The notes below the pieces were generated by a model, which worked only from the letters and a program-made list of their open reading frames with translations, was not told where the DNA came from and did no database searches. A DNA stretch of 64,000 nucleotides from positions 34,696,001-34,760,000 of the forward strand of contig CP141130.1 in assembly GCA_035236585.1 (NCBI GenBank), written 5' to 3'. The stretch is from Warburgia ugandensis. Its lineage: Eukaryota; Streptophyta; Magnoliopsida; Canellales; Canellaceae. Positions within the stretch are counted from its first letter, which is position 1; each line of letters starts with the position of its first letter. Positions 1 to 12,285 of this stretch are shown here, piece after piece. The position numbers and the translations under genes were made by a program.

Positions 1-3000
1 TTAAATAATAAAAAATAAACCATAATCATTACACATAATAATGAAAAAAGACCCAAAATGCCTATAAATACACTCCCAAAAATTCTCTAAAAATTTTCAT
101 AAAATTTCCACTAAATTATCTTGACTTCCCCTACGAAACTAGACATAGATCCAGTCCCATAATCCCAAAAATCCCAAAAGATATCTCTCTTTCATTTTCT
201 CTCTCCTCTCTTTAGATTGAAACAAGAGACCTAAATTCAATTAGGCACTCTGTTCCAGATCAAATATCACAAATCTCACCATCTAAAATTTCCTACCATA
301 CCTTAGCTACAAAAAACCAAAATAAATTTCGAGATCCAATGGTTCAAACAACGAAAATCACAAGACAAGTGGATCTTGGGCTATCTTATCATCAAAACTG
401 GTATTCTCTTAATTTGGACTATATATCCAGCATTTTTCTACAATCAGGTAGGTGGAACTACTTCCTAGACATATTTATTATTGTTTGATGAAAATTTTAT
501 TTTACTGTAATTTGATTTGGGTGAAAAATTGTAAAAATAAAGTAAATGTTAGAACCTTCAAATCATGATGATTGAGGGATCAAATGAAAAATCTAACCCT
601 TCCAATCGATTCAGAAGGGTCCAAAACCCCTAGGGTAAAAGTTTCATGAAATTCTATTGAGTTTTGGACCCTCAATTGAGAGGGATTGATTGGATGATCC
701 AGAATGGACTGTTCGATCTCCCGATTGGACCGGGTTCCCTAGGACGGTGTGTGAAACGCCGCACGAAAATACCGTGCTCGTAGTGTTTCCTCTTGCACGC
801 TGTGCGTAAGCAGTAGTCCCAAGCGGAAGCATCCATCTTGCATCCCGGTGACTGCGCGGGCGACGACCAGAGCGTTTTGCCCGAACGTTCCACCAGAACA
901 ATCTGGGCCATCCATTTCGATGGGCCCGGTCAGATCTAGGCCCTAGGAATGGATTGTGAACTTCTAGACTAAATTTAGGAGTCATATGAACTCCAAATTG
1001 AGATTGGAGAGAAGCTATGGAAAGTTTACAACCTCTAGTTTCTTATGAAATGATAAATTGGAGTAAATATCTTATGAAAATTTCTGTATTTAGGAAATAA
1101 GTTTTCAACTTCCAAGATCTGAGGTGATCAGATCTTGGTAATCTATTTTAATAATGATATACTATTGAAATAAAGTGATATCTATGGTTTATTTGGACAT
1201 ATTTGAGACATATTAAGGGATTTACTCGTTATGGTATAAAAACCCTAAAATACAAAGGGACCCACTTGATCAATGAGATCAAGTGTGATCAGATCCTTCG
1301 GATGGATTGAATGAATGTTAATATAATGAAATCCAAGGAGATCATGGATTGAATATGACAAAAACAAAGCAATATGATCTTTGGACCTTAATGAAGAAAA
1401 AACCCTAAATGTAATTAAAACCCTTGATTAAAAAGGGAAAGATCTAAGATCTAATGGTTGGATCATAAGCAAAGGTTTCTAAAAATATTAATATAATTAG
1501 TTTCATTTTCTATTAATTGATAAAAACATTTTTAATGTGATTTATGTTATAAATCATGTTGGTGCAACTTTTAGACTTTAGCATGATATGTGATTAGATT
1601 GTTATATGAGGTTGTTAGATTGAATTATCTTAGGGACATGTTAGTGTGCTTTTATACAAGTGTAACTTAGGACCAAGTTAGTATGATTTTATGCCATTGT
1701 AACTTAGGACCATGCTAGGATTTCATGTAAGATTATACTATAGTATGAAATTATACCTTAGGTCCATGTTAGTTTAAATTGAGTTATTAAGGTATATTAG
1801 TTGAAAATCATGCTAGTGTAATTTTAAGTACCTTGTATCATTATCATTAAGTTGTTCAATTATGTCATTTTATGCTTTGAATTTATAATTCATTTATGGT
1901 TAAATTTCATTAGTAGATCTACATGTTATGCGATAAAGAGCATAAAACACCAAAAGTGGAATCTAATGAGAAAGTAGAGTTTTATGACACAAATAAGAGT
2001 AGATTATTTTGGACTTAATTAGTAAGGGCTATAGTTAGTAGGACAATATAAGGATTATCAAATCCTTGGCCCAAACTAGGAGAATAATAAACCCCATGAA
2101 TGACATTGTAAATGTTCATGAACGTAATTAAAATCAATTAGAAAGAGTACTTAGGGTCAACATGCTTATAAGAACCTTATGAAAGGTTGAGCTAAGGTCA
2201 CTCTAGTGGATGCTGAACATAAAGGTTGAGGGGGTTTTCTAATAGAGCCTTGCTCTTCCCCTACCTTCCATTGACGTTTGTGAGGCCTAAATGCCTCCTT
2301 ACATGAGGATTGAAGTAACCACTTTGTGTTCACCCATTCAACTAGTAAGCCTTAGCCAATTGAAAATATGAGGAGCAGTGTAGACTTAGGCTGAAATAAG
2401 TTACCTTCAATCAGCAAAACATTAACTGGTTGAATAATAATAGTAAGAGCATAAAAGGTTAGTAAATTATCTAACCCTAATAAAAACTGTAAGTAAGATA
2501 AGGATGATCAAACAAGATCCATTAGATCTTGAATGATTAAGAACAATAAGAATGAGAATATTGTATTGTATTTAGTATGCATGGTATAGATCAAATCTAG
2601 TTCATTATATTAGATAATCCAAACCCTTGATCAAAGATGATTCATGGAAGAAAACCAAGATCATCCTCCTTAGGGATGATCCAATAACTGCACTTAGATC
2701 AAAGAAGAACTAGATGATAAAAGATCTAGGACCTTGATCTCTATCAACAAGTATAGATTATATATCAAAGGATTTATGAAAGATCAAGATCAAGGAGATG
2801 AACACACAAAGACTTAGAGATAGAAAATACTTAGATATGAATGATTTAAAGATCATTCTAAACATCAGATCTAGTGATCAATAGGATTGTTCATAATTTA
2901 TATATATTGACAGTATGTATGGATGTACAGATTACATACATCAGTCAGGATCATGAAAAATCTGGGAAAAAGGGATCACTACTTGAAGGTAGGAGGATTT

Positions 3001-4338
3001 GATGAATGCATTTACATGGGATGTACATGATTGAACCCATGAGCTTATGTTGACAAGAGTAATGTTAATACTTGTATTAAATCCCTTGAAACCGTTATGA
3101 TCCAACCAAACACATATAAAATGGTTAAGGACTAAACTCTAAGTGAATAGGGAACTAGAAGGTATTTCAACCCTAAGTAAACAAACAAATTGTCTGATAT
3201 GTATGAAATTTATTTTACATACAAGCTTGGAGGCTTGTGATTTTGTTTTAATAGGCATAAGCCTAGGGGATGCTATGCTAGAGGAGTTATGAGGGTTTGG
3301 CCACCCACTTCTTGAAATTTGATAATTTGATGATAACTGGCCTTATGAGAGGCTAAAAGTAGGGTAGGGAAATTATGGAAAGGCCACCACTATGAAAGTC
3401 TTGTCTCCCCATATGGGCAGTGACATAATATTTTCCACTGTGGTATTAGTGGTGAATAGGGCAGTTATCCGACCGCGCTAGTACGGATCTAGCTACAGCA
3501 TGGTAGCCCTTTGATTATTTTGCACTATGATGCATATGAGAGTAGGCATAGTGAAATGCTTTATGTTTTAGCCTAATGAAATGCTAGGTAATTGTATATT
3601 ACCAATATTTCCTAAGAAGAGAAATTTCTAGTGTAGGATTAGCTGAAATACTGAATTCTCATAATGGAGAGAATTAATCAGCCTAGTTGGGAATGATATT
3701 TGACTACTTTCATAAATTTAACTGATTTACGCATGTATAGTATGTATGTATATGGATGTACATATATTACAAAGTAAAGAGTAGAGACATGAATATGTTT
3801 AGGGATAACGAGATTATGAAGCATTAGAATTATATTGTCAATTATTATGCTTCTTGAATCCCCTACCAAGCATTGCTTGCTGAGATATTGTAAATGTTGC
3901 AATATCTCAGATACAGGGAAGGAGAGTTAGGAGCTCAAAATGATAGAAGACTTGAAGAGAATAATGTTCAAGGTATACCCCTTGAAGACATGTATTCTGC
4001 TTTGTTTGAGAGTATTGTATTGTAATGAGAGTTTCATTGTATGGTGAACTTTGAGTTTTGGATTATGTAATTAGGACAAGTATTGTAATGGATTTGGCTA
4101 TACTGTGAACCACTGGATGGATTCTGGAATTTAATAAAAGTATATTCCTTCAATGGAATTTTATCTTGTACAAAGTTGTACTTATGTTATGTATGAAGTG
4201 ATGACTTGGGTTTTACAAAACAAGTTTTAAAGAAAAGAATTTCAATTGCTTTGTTTTGGAATTTTTTTTTTTTACTATTAAGGGCCCTGCCTTTCAAAAT
4301 ATATTACAAAAAATGTTACAAAAACCTAGGTCGTCACA
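1..4338 (+). mobile_element. LTR0: 3' part of a long Ty3/gypsy LTR (start lies left of window)
   Basis: The right end, ACCTAGGTCGTCACA at 4324-4338, matches the LTR ends of elements A and B in this window (GGGTYGTCACA). No primer-binding site follows it, so this is a 3' or solo LTR. Inside are a TATA box near 63, a GC-rich island around 715-945 and a CAGGTAGGTG motif at 445-454, in the same order as in the LTRs of A and B. In A and B the TATA box lies about 355-425 bases after the LTR start, so the start is probably a few hundred bases off the window. The LTR is inserted in the 3' LTR of minus-strand element G0. A target duplication cannot be tested because the left flank is missing. No coding sequence is seen in it. 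Family assignment is inferred from the LTR features. Confidence 0.6.
63..70 (+). promoter_or_regulatory. TATA box of LTR0
   Basis: TATAAATA lies upstream of the GC-rich island and the CAGGTAGGTG motif, in the same relative order as in the LTRs of elements A and B. Its role as the retroelement promoter is inferred from position and sequence only. Confidence 0.4.
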
Positions 4339-4773
4339 AGTTAAGAGGCTTAACTCGAGTAGGAAACTATTATTTTTAGCTTATGGACTTGGGCTGTCTT
4401 TGGTGGAGCTAAACTTTGGGAAAAGCCATAACTTTCATGGTCCTCATGGATCAATGGATCCTAATTCAAATGGGCTTGGTAACATGGGTTTCTCCAGCTC
4501 AAAACATCCATAATAATGTGTCTTAAGTGGACCTCAAGCCCATGATGTTAGGTGCCTTGGATCAACCATTTTGACCTCCTTAACTCTAGTTCAATCTAGT
4601 TAGGTCTTCCTTCCATTTTGCACTTTAGAACCCTTATATCCCTACGTTATTGTTGGTTCTCTCTTTCATCATCTAGGCTATGTGAAATATACTTTTAGAA
4701 TGTCCTAAGCATTTATTACATAATGGAATTTGTTCAAGTCTAAAAAAGTGTACAAATTAGAAATATTATAGCA
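4339..4773 (-). mobile_element. G0: truncated 3' LTR of a minus-strand Ty3/gypsy element
   Basis: Read on the minus strand, the stretch begins TGCTATAATATTTC at 4773, directly after a polypurine tract, as a 3' LTR should. It is cut at 4339 by the end of LTR0, so the rest of this LTR should lie beyond LTR0, outside the window. No coding content is seen. Confidence 0.55.
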
Positions 4774-4787
4774 TTTCCCTTTCAAGG
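4774..4787 (-). other. G0 polypurine tract
   Basis: On the minus strand this reads CCTTGAAAGGGAAA and abuts the LTR start. The preceding GGATGAAATTC is typical of the sequence just before the 3' LTR in plant gypsy elements. It would prime plus-strand DNA synthesis. Confidence 0.55.
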
Positions 4788-4789
4788 AA

Positions 4790-5264
4790 TTTCATCCTTG
4801 AAATTCTTCTCAAAATAACTATATATTTCTCTCTCATTTATGATTCCAATTCCCATGTAACCTCTTCAATTGAATGTTTATGCCAAAGGACTTTGACTAA
4901 AGAAGTCTTGTTTGTCAATTCCTAATCTTTCCTATCCATGATTTGCATAGACCTAATCCCAAAAATCAAGTTCGGCTACAACTCCATTAGTACTTTGTTA
5001 AGTACTTGGGATGGCTCTGGTATGTACCTTCGCAGCATGGACAAATGAAAGATGTTGTGAACCTCTTGCAATTGCTAGGGCAAAGCCAATCCGTATGCAA
5101 CTACACCAACTTTCTTTAGAATTTCAAAGGGTCCAATATAATGAGGATTTTGCTTCCCTTTGATACCAAACAACATGATTCCATTCTCCAGGTCCATAGA
5201 AAGCCTCATAGGGAGCCATATGAATACTTAAATAGTTGCTATTGTTATAAGCAAGCTCCACTAG
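4790..5264 (-). pseudogene. pol: G0 pol: integrase C-terminus and chromodomain remnant
   Basis: The minus strand encodes LVELAYNNS, then MAPYEAFYG, then a block resembling FGIKGK..HYIGPFEIL, then HNIFHLSMLRRYIPEP. It ends with VKVLWHKHSIEEVTWELES, a chromodomain-like tail typical of chromoviruses such as the Tekay/Del clade. Compared with element B here, about 60 residues are missing between YEAFYG and FGIKGK (near 5165-5200). Several stops interrupt the frame. The catalytic DDE core and zinc-binding N-terminus are absent, so this cannot encode an active integrase. Position next to the polypurine tract fits the 3' end of pol. Confidence 0.7.
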
Positions 5265-6160
5265 TGGCAAAGTCAACACTTGCATAGTGGTCAACTTCCT
5301 CTTCAGCTCCTAAAAACTAGTCTTCCATGCTACAGCCCACATGAACCTCTCATCATTTTTGTTAGCTTGGTTAATTTTAGAGCGATCTGTGCAAAGCCCA
5401 CAACAAATCTATAGTAGATCCGACCAGCCCAATGAAACTCTTCTCAGTCATCATATTCGGTGTTTCGTACTTCTCCACCACTTCTACCTTTACAGGGTCC
5501 ACTACCCCTTGATCCTTGGAGATAATGTGGCCTAAAAGGTTCACCTCCTCCAATTAGAAATCACACTTTGTGAATAATTGATGCGTCCTACATGTATGTA
5601 AGTGCTCTTAATGCTCCGTCAGACTCTTAGAATATATTAGGATATTGTTGGCTAATACAATCACAAATTTGTTCAGATACTATCTAAACACCCTATTCAT
5701 GAGGTCTATAAATGTTGCTGGATCAGTCATCAGTCCAAATAGTATGACTTTGAATTCATAATGGTCATATCGACTCCTAAAAGCTGTCTTAGATATATCC
5801 TCCTCCCTGATCATCAATTAGTGATAGCCTAACCATAAATCAATCTTAGAAAACACCTTAGCTGCTTGTAGCTGGTCAAATAGGTTCTCTATTTGAGGTA
5901 GAGGATACTTGTTTTTTATGGTCACTACATTCAGCACCCAATAGTCTATACACAGCTTCATCAGCCCATCTTTCTTTTTGACAAAAGGTACTAGAGCTCC
6001 CTATGGTGATACACTTGGCCAAATAGACCCCTTATCCAATAGCTCTTAGAGTTGACTCTTTAGTTCTCAGTTCAGTTGGTGTCATCCTATAAGGTGCCTT
6101 GGAGATAAGAGCTGTGTCCAGTATTAGCTCGATAGTAAATTCAATCTCCCATATTTGTGG
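5265..6160 (-). pseudogene. pol: G0 pol: reverse transcriptase remnant
   Basis: Minus-strand translation shows the usual gypsy RT order: [66 protein letters not shown], then NLLGHIISKD and VDPVKVE. The catalytic YVDD/FVDD box is replaced by ANNI, and several stops are present. At about 5265 the frame runs from the end of the RT (ELKR.LTT..VLTLP) straight into integrase LVELAYNNS, so RNase H and most of the integrase have been deleted. The element is dead. Confidence 0.75.
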
Positions 6161-6760
6161 TAATCACAATCAATCATTGAGAAACATGTTTGAAAGGTCC
6201 CAAACTACCACCACCTCATCCAGCCAAGGTCTCTCATCGTCTAGGGCTTCCACCTCAGCCAAAAAGGCCTAACAACCTTGAGCAATGTGCTTAGCCACCT
6301 TTACTGTAGAAATTATACATGCTCTTGATTAGTCTCTCCTACCTAGAACTGATATAGTCTCCTCCCCTGGGATTTCAAAGACAACTCGCTTCTTCCAACA
6401 ATCAATTATCACCCAGTGTAGTGCCAACCAATCTATCCCTAAGATATAATTATCATCCATCCATTTATCTGTAACCATAATGGGAACATTCTAAAGGTAC
6501 TCCTAAGAGCATATCATCTTACCCACTAGAGTTGTGACATCTAAGTGGAATCTTAGGTTCTGAACTGGACTTTCCACACATTGTGCAAACTCATATGACA
6601 TAAATGAATGAGTTGAACCAATATCATATAATACTTGGGTAGCTCTCTCATAGATGACTAATGTACCTTCCACCATGGCATTTGAAGTCTGTGCCTCACC
6701 AGATGTGATGGAAAAGATGCGACCTTGGTTACGAGGAATAGGATCTTGGGGCACTTCATC
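6161..6760 (-). pseudogene. pol: G0 pol: aspartic protease remnant
   Basis: The minus-strand frame 6503-6754 contains VLYDIGSTHSFMSYEFA, the gypsy protease active-site region, where the expected DTG has become DIG. Element B has the corresponding LFDTGSTHSFI. The frame preceding it, with ASNAMVEG-like residues, also matches element B. The active-site change and nearby stops argue that it is inactive. Confidence 0.7.
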
Positions 6761-7668
6761 CTTAGTCTTCTTCTTATTTAGCTAGTTCCTTGTAAAATGA
6801 CATGTCTCTCTACAACTGTAGTATTTGTTGCCAAGAATGCAACATGGCTTACCTGAGTAGTGCCTCCTGCACTTAGGACATTGTCCAGAGTTTGTAGCAT
6901 TACCATTCTTGCCTAATGAATGCTTTCTCAATTGTTGAAATCCAGTCAACTATATTAACTTCTTGTCTTTCCCAAATCTACTTCCTATAGGGACCACCTT
7001 GTCTTTCTTCTCAGCTTTAGCTTGTTTGAAATCTTTCTCAAATATTGATGCCATCTCCACCACCTTAGCCATCAAGGTCAGTTGTACACAGAGGACCATA
7101 GCCCTTAATTCTGTAGTAAGTCCAACAAATTTCTCTGTTGCTTATACAAATGAAGCACATTCATCTAAAGCAAACCTTTTGATCCTTGTGAATTTGTTCT
7201 TGTATTGAGGTTCATCATTATCCCCTACTCAAGGCCCCAAACTCCTCCTTCTCTCGGTAAATATGGGAGGGAAAATACTTGGCAAAGAAAGCCTCCCTAA
7301 ACTCATCCCAAGCTATAAACAAGGTCTACTCTATTGTTTGCATCAAAAGGTAGCCTCTGTTTTCATGATAAATGATTCCATGACAACCGTACAATCCCCC
7401 TAGACATTCATCACCTTGAGAACCCTCTCGACCTCAAGCATTCAGGTCTTTGTGGTATCAAGTTGATCTTATACCAAGAGGGCTTGGACCATATTCTTAA
7501 AATGATTTAACATGTTGTCTAGCCCATTGGCATTTTTGCTTTATGGTCCTGGTCCACCGTGAGGCACTACCTACTGCATAAATTAATGCATGATCTCTCT
7601 TGCAATGTTGGCCGATGAACTAGAATCAGGTTGGGCAGGTCAAGAGCTAATAGGGTTTCATCTTATTG
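6761..7668 (-). pseudogene. gag: G0 gag remnant with degenerate CCHC zinc knuckle
   Basis: Minus-strand translation near 6780-6900 gives CPKCRRHYSGKPC followed by YYSCRETCHF. This parallels CPRCNRNHSGKPC and CYSCGELGHF in element B, the paired motif before the gag zinc knuckle. Upstream sequence to about 7600 is weakly gag-like with frameshifts. The left end of gag and the 5' LTR of G0 are not seen. The homology stops at about 7668, where an LTR-like piece begins. Confidence 0.55.
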
Positions 7669-8480
7669 TGTCTTAATAATTACCACAAGTGCATGGCTCT
7701 ATTGGGGTAATATAATTGACAAATATGGGTCAATCTCACAAGGACTCTTTTAATCCTAAGTTGCTTTACTCTAACCTATCCAACTTCAAAGAAAGGAAAG
7801 TATTCTAAACTAGAGTATCTAAACTAAGCAAACTAATCCAAAACAAGGAAATAAATTAAGAAAGTAACCTAATCAATTAATAAAGCAAGTTAACAAGTAA
7901 GGAATTAAACTAACTAAGGAAACGAAAAACAACTATTTCATTAATATAACTTGATTACAATGAAAGTAAATATATGAAGATCTTTAGGACTTTGATTTTA
8001 AAATTTCAATTAAGGCAAGCTAATAGGACTTTTCTCTTTTCAATGCTTCATGCCTAGGCCTTAGATCATCATCATCCTATCTTGAGTGGCTAAGATTTGG
8101 TTGGAGTGATCTTATTCAAATAGATCTTCTTTTAAGGCTTCTTTGCTCTCCACTGTTGGATTGGACTACCCTAGAGTAGATGGCCTAGATTCCATTGATT
8201 TTCCTATCCTCTCTTAGTTTTTCCATATTTTTCTCCTAGCTTACCTATTTTTTCTCCAACCAATAGAATTCTCCCAAAGTTGGATGTGTTTTTCCTATTT
8301 TTTAGGTGGAAATATTCTTGAAAATAGGTGCACAGCCCATTGAAAAACTCTCCACCAATAGGCTTTCAATTTGGTTTTCATTGCAATCTAACTTCTGATT
8401 GATCTATCCTTTCTTGAGTATGTATCCATTGGATGCTTATAATGTGTATGTAAATGGATACATCTTGGGCTTTAAGTGCT
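7669..8480 (-). mobile_element. LTR-like fragment related to family H
   Basis: Minus-strand reading ends with a block around 7683-7750 (CACTTGTGAGATTGACCC-like) typical of the 3' end of Athila/TAT-type LTRs. The segment 8034-8330 matches 48720-48801 plus 54504-54650, and also the reverse complement of about 56540-56720. That makes it a third copy of the central part of repeat H. No coding sequence is seen. Boundaries are approximate and no target duplication was found. Confidence 0.45.
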
Positions 8481-9707
8481 TGAAGAGTATAATGAATTTC
8501 AACTATAGATTTCCCGTAAAAAATCCTAACTAGTTTCACATGCTCTCGTCTACATTTAGCATATACAGAAAACCTTTAAACCCCTAGGTTATCCCTAGTG
8601 GATGAGGGTTCCCAGAAATGATACCCATAAACATTTTCAAAACTTTTGCAAAAGTCCTTTATTTATATTAAAGAAATTTCTTTCTATTTAGCACTCACTA
8701 AATTCCTGACTTTAGCATGCTAATATAAATGATCAACAATGCAAAATCCTACCCTTATGCCAAAGATATTTCATTATTTCACTAAGCCTTAGAATGTGTG
8801 TGTGAATATATAGTTAATATGTATAATTATCATTTTCCAAGGAAATTATAACCCAAATTATAGTTCATGAGTATGTTTTGATTTCAATTCTCATGGGATA
8901 TACTTGACACTCACAGAAAAGTTACTCAGAAAGAGGTAAATCTCCCATTATTATGTTCATATAATAATGTTCCCCAAGACCAAAATTCTCACATATTTTC
9001 CTACAAAAGAATGATAACTTAGAAAGAATCTAATACTAGTCTTATGAAAGGATATTAACTATTAGGAATGTTACACTCTACCAAATTTCCTTCTCATTCA
9101 TACTCACATTCAACTCATACTTCTCCTAAGATCAAGTTAGGTTTTCTAATAGGATAAAATATGGGATTAGGATAGGGCTATCAATAGAGTGGTATAAGGA
9201 TAAATAAAGGTATTTTGAAAAAATATGTAAAGGTCTTCTAAGTTGTATTCACATCTTTCTTTTCTACCCATAAGAGTGAATATTTCCTTTTTCTTTGGCT
9301 ATCTTTTTTCTTTTCCCATTTTATCTTTTAGCATAGCCTTTCTTTAAATATTTCTCCTCTTTAGCCCTTTATGTATTCAACTCTTGAACTATATTGCTCA
9401 TACTTTTTGTGAGATATTTCTTTAACAATCTCTACATATTTTAAAGTAAATTGGGTAATGAATATATTATAGGGGTTAATAAGGGTACTGGTTAATGTGT
9501 TCACAAAGGAAAAGGCTCACTAAAAAGGCACAAGGGGTTTACTAGGGGAAAAATAACTTAGAGAAGGTCGAAGGCTTTGGGTTTACTAAGGATGACCTCT
9601 ATCATTTTCTATGTTTCATATGACTTCAATGAACATAAACTCAAGAGACAATTGGTACAGTTTATTAGATGTTTTCTCAATAGTTAACCAAAATAAGAAT
9701 AATGAGA
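8481..9707. other. Unclassified noncoding stretch left of element G1
   Basis: AT-rich, no convincing reading frame on either strand. The part 9480-9650 is less AT-rich and looks less degraded (GGTTTACTAAGGATGACC and neighbours), but I did not recognise it. It is probably the remainder of the older element into which G1 inserted. Confidence 0.3.
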
Positions 9708-9712
9708 CCAAC
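9708..9712. repeat. G1 target-site duplication, left copy
   Basis: CCAAC directly precedes the 5' LTR start of G1. The same five bases follow its 3' LTR end at 44985-44989, so the two LTRs, 35 kb apart, belong to one insertion. Confidence 0.85.
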
Positions 9713-10947
9713 TGAAGTGGTCCACATTTAAATTTATTATATTTGCAAATTATGAAATTTATTAAGTCAATTGTTCACTATCAAGGTGTAAAAGTGGGTT
9801 GGAATGAAGCATAAAAGAATTTCCTAATTATAACTAATTACTTAAATCAGGTGTGATTAGGGTATTAGTATTGTTAAAGGAATAATAAAATTATAATCTA
9901 GTAAGACTTGATGACCTAAGCTAAGTGTAACTAAGTGGTCTTAATTAAAACCTATCATCATAAGGTCTAGACTTCAAGTCACCTTCCTAACAATTTTTAA
10001 GAAGAAAATCAAGTTTTATTTATTTATTATTAATTACAAATTTTGCCACGTGGACATCTAAATGTGGAAACCCACATGATGCAATACAAATTCCATGTGA
10101 AGAAAATGTGAGAAGTCAATAAGTTGGGAAAAATTATTATAGTTAATAATCATTAGATGATGATCCAATTGTTACAGATAAGGAGAGTAGTGATTTAATT
10201 GTTACATAGTTGACTTTATTGATGATCCAATGGCTTAAAACTTTGAGTGTAAAAAAAAAACAATCCAATGGTTAAGATTCACTTAGAAATTCCAATAAGA
10301 CTAAGTAATATAATTGCAATTAAAAAAACATATGTACTATGGAAAAGGAAAGAAGACCTAGGTTTTCTAACATGAAAATTGTAGAAAGAAAAGGTTTTTG
10401 TTTTTTTGTTTACTAAAATAGTTAGGAAGAAAGGAAAAGGGGATTTTGGGTTTTGCATGGGAGATCTAGAAGAGGAAGATTTAGGTGAGTAAGCAGGAAG
10501 AAAATAAAGAAGAAGAAGAAGAAGGAAGAAGAAAGAATGAGGTGGAGAGGAGTGCACAGGGAAAACTTTTTCCAGATCCTTGATAGATCATGGTTTGGAA
10601 ATAGGAAATGAAGATTTCAATATGCCCAAGGTAAATATGATAGACCACTGCATGATTGCACTAACTAGCAAAACGAGTGAGAAAGATCCACCTATAGTTG
10701 AGGATCTCATCTAAAAATTCAAGCTATCTGTCATGCACTGACCACATGGTTGTTGCTCATCCACCAAACCTTGGCATTGCCTTCTTAGAACTCATGGACA
10801 AAGAAGTATGAGCCTATAGAATAAATCCTTGTCAAGATGGGTCAATGCACATAATTTTGAAAAAAGTAATGATCTTTTTAAAGATAAATCTACAGAAAAT
10901 GGTGTATGTAGTTTCCCATTGGAACTTAAAATTTGAAGATCAAATTT

Positions 10948-11303
10948 GAAAGAGAGAAAAATATTTACAGCTAAAGGGAAAAGTGGGTTTTTACTTGTTA
11001 GATTTAACTTTGATATTTTTACTGGAAATCAATAACTTAAATCTCTAAAACATGATTTGTGCAATAAAAATATGTGTTCTCAAACTTTGAAACAATGACT
11101 ATATAGTTGATACAAATTTTGAATTGAAAGAGAGAAAAATATTTACAGCTAAAGGGAAAAGTGGGTTTTTACTTGTTAGATTTAACTTTGATTTTTTTAT
11201 TGGAAATCAATAACTTAAATCTCTAAAACATGATTTGTGTGATAAAAATGTGTTCTCAAACTTTGAAACAATGACTATATAGTTGATACAAATTTTGAAT
11301 TTT
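10948..11303 (+). repeat. Two-copy tandem duplication inside the G1 5' LTR
   Basis: GAAAGAGAGAAAAATATTTAC starts at 10948 and again at 11126, period 178. Both copies continue through TGATACAAATTTTGAATT. The equivalent place in the 3' LTR (about 42172 onward) has a single copy. The duplication therefore arose after this element inserted, or in its 5' LTR only. Confidence 0.8.
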
Positions 11304-12272
11304 TTACTAGATTATTTAGCTTAAATTTTTGAATCACATCTTGTATGATAGCAAATCTATTATGTTGGAACCTTCAAATAGTAACCATGAATTTAGATCA
11401 TTCCACATGTGATTATATAAAGTTTTCATGTTATTCGGATAGTTGTATTTATTAGTCAGAAAAACTCAAGATTCATAAATATAGTTTTGTGAGATAGGTT
11501 CTGATACTTTGATTTATATATTTAAAATGTGATTTGATTTCATAATCATTTTACATTAAATTCTGTTTCTAGTATGAATAGTTATTAGTTATGTAGAATT
11601 GATTTTATCTCTAAGATAAATAAGAAGTACATTGTTGAAAAAAATAGTTTTTAATAAAGATTTTTTTTGAACTAATCAACAAATAACTTTTGTTTTGATG
11701 ATTTGTTAGACAAGCATCTAATCTATATCTATACTATGAAAATCCTATTAATGACTTAAAGTCCACAAATAATCGTATGCTGATATGCAAACAGTTAAAA
11801 ACCTTCTATACTAATTGGCAGTCTACAAATAAATCCCATGCCCATATACAGACAGTTAGAAACTTTCTATACTAACTGGCTTATAGACTACTTTATAAAA
11901 CTATCTATAAATAATAATTCCATAAGATGAAGGCTTTTACTAAGGTTTCTCATATGAAATCTTGTAAATGTTCTTTAGCATTTAGTTGTCCAATGGAAAT
12001 ATCAATCATAGAACTAACATAATTGTTGCTGGACTAGTTGTGACTATTTCGTTTCAATCATTAAACTTGTATACATATTATCTAAGAGTAGATTTGCTAG
12101 TCATTAATGTCGTCTCAACATTTGGTAACTCCTTGTGAGTACTAAACTAGTAATAGAGTCAAGATTTCTTAAAAAGAGATAGTACAAGGTTCAGAGCTTG
12201 ACAACTAAACCTTAATGTAAAGAATTAGTCTAGTAACTATACGTAGTTTGCTTTTATTAACCTTAAACTGTG

Positions 12273-12285
12273 TATCTTGAAGAAT
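12273..12285. repeat. LINE-1 target-site duplication, left copy
   Basis: TATCTTGAAGAAT here and TATCATGAAGAAT at 33566-33578 flank LINE-1 (12 of 13 bases identical). The uninterrupted 3' LTR of G1 has a single TATATTGAAGAATATAAG at about 43342. Confidence 0.8.

Larger units (their letters stand above)
9713..12285 (+). mobile_element. G1 5' LTR, left part (interrupted by LINE-1)
   Basis: It starts TGAAGTGGTCC, matching TGTAATGGCCC at the start of the 3' LTR (40966). It then follows that LTR closely; for example the AAATTATGAAATTTATTAAG and GGTGTAAAAGTGGGTTG blocks are shared. It breaks off at CTTGAAGAAT, where LINE-1 is inserted, and resumes at 33579. It carries a 178-base tandem duplication (10948-11303) that the 3' LTR lacks. 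No coding sequence is seen in it. Confidence 0.85.

Noticed and set aside
644-985. 113-codon open frame on the minus strand in LTR0
   Set aside because: It lies in the GC-rich island of an LTR, where stops are rare by composition; no domain, and the same happens in the islands of A and B.
10941-11310. Possible CRISPR-like or satellite array
   Set aside because: Only two long copies of 178 bases; a simple tandem duplication in a plant LTR.
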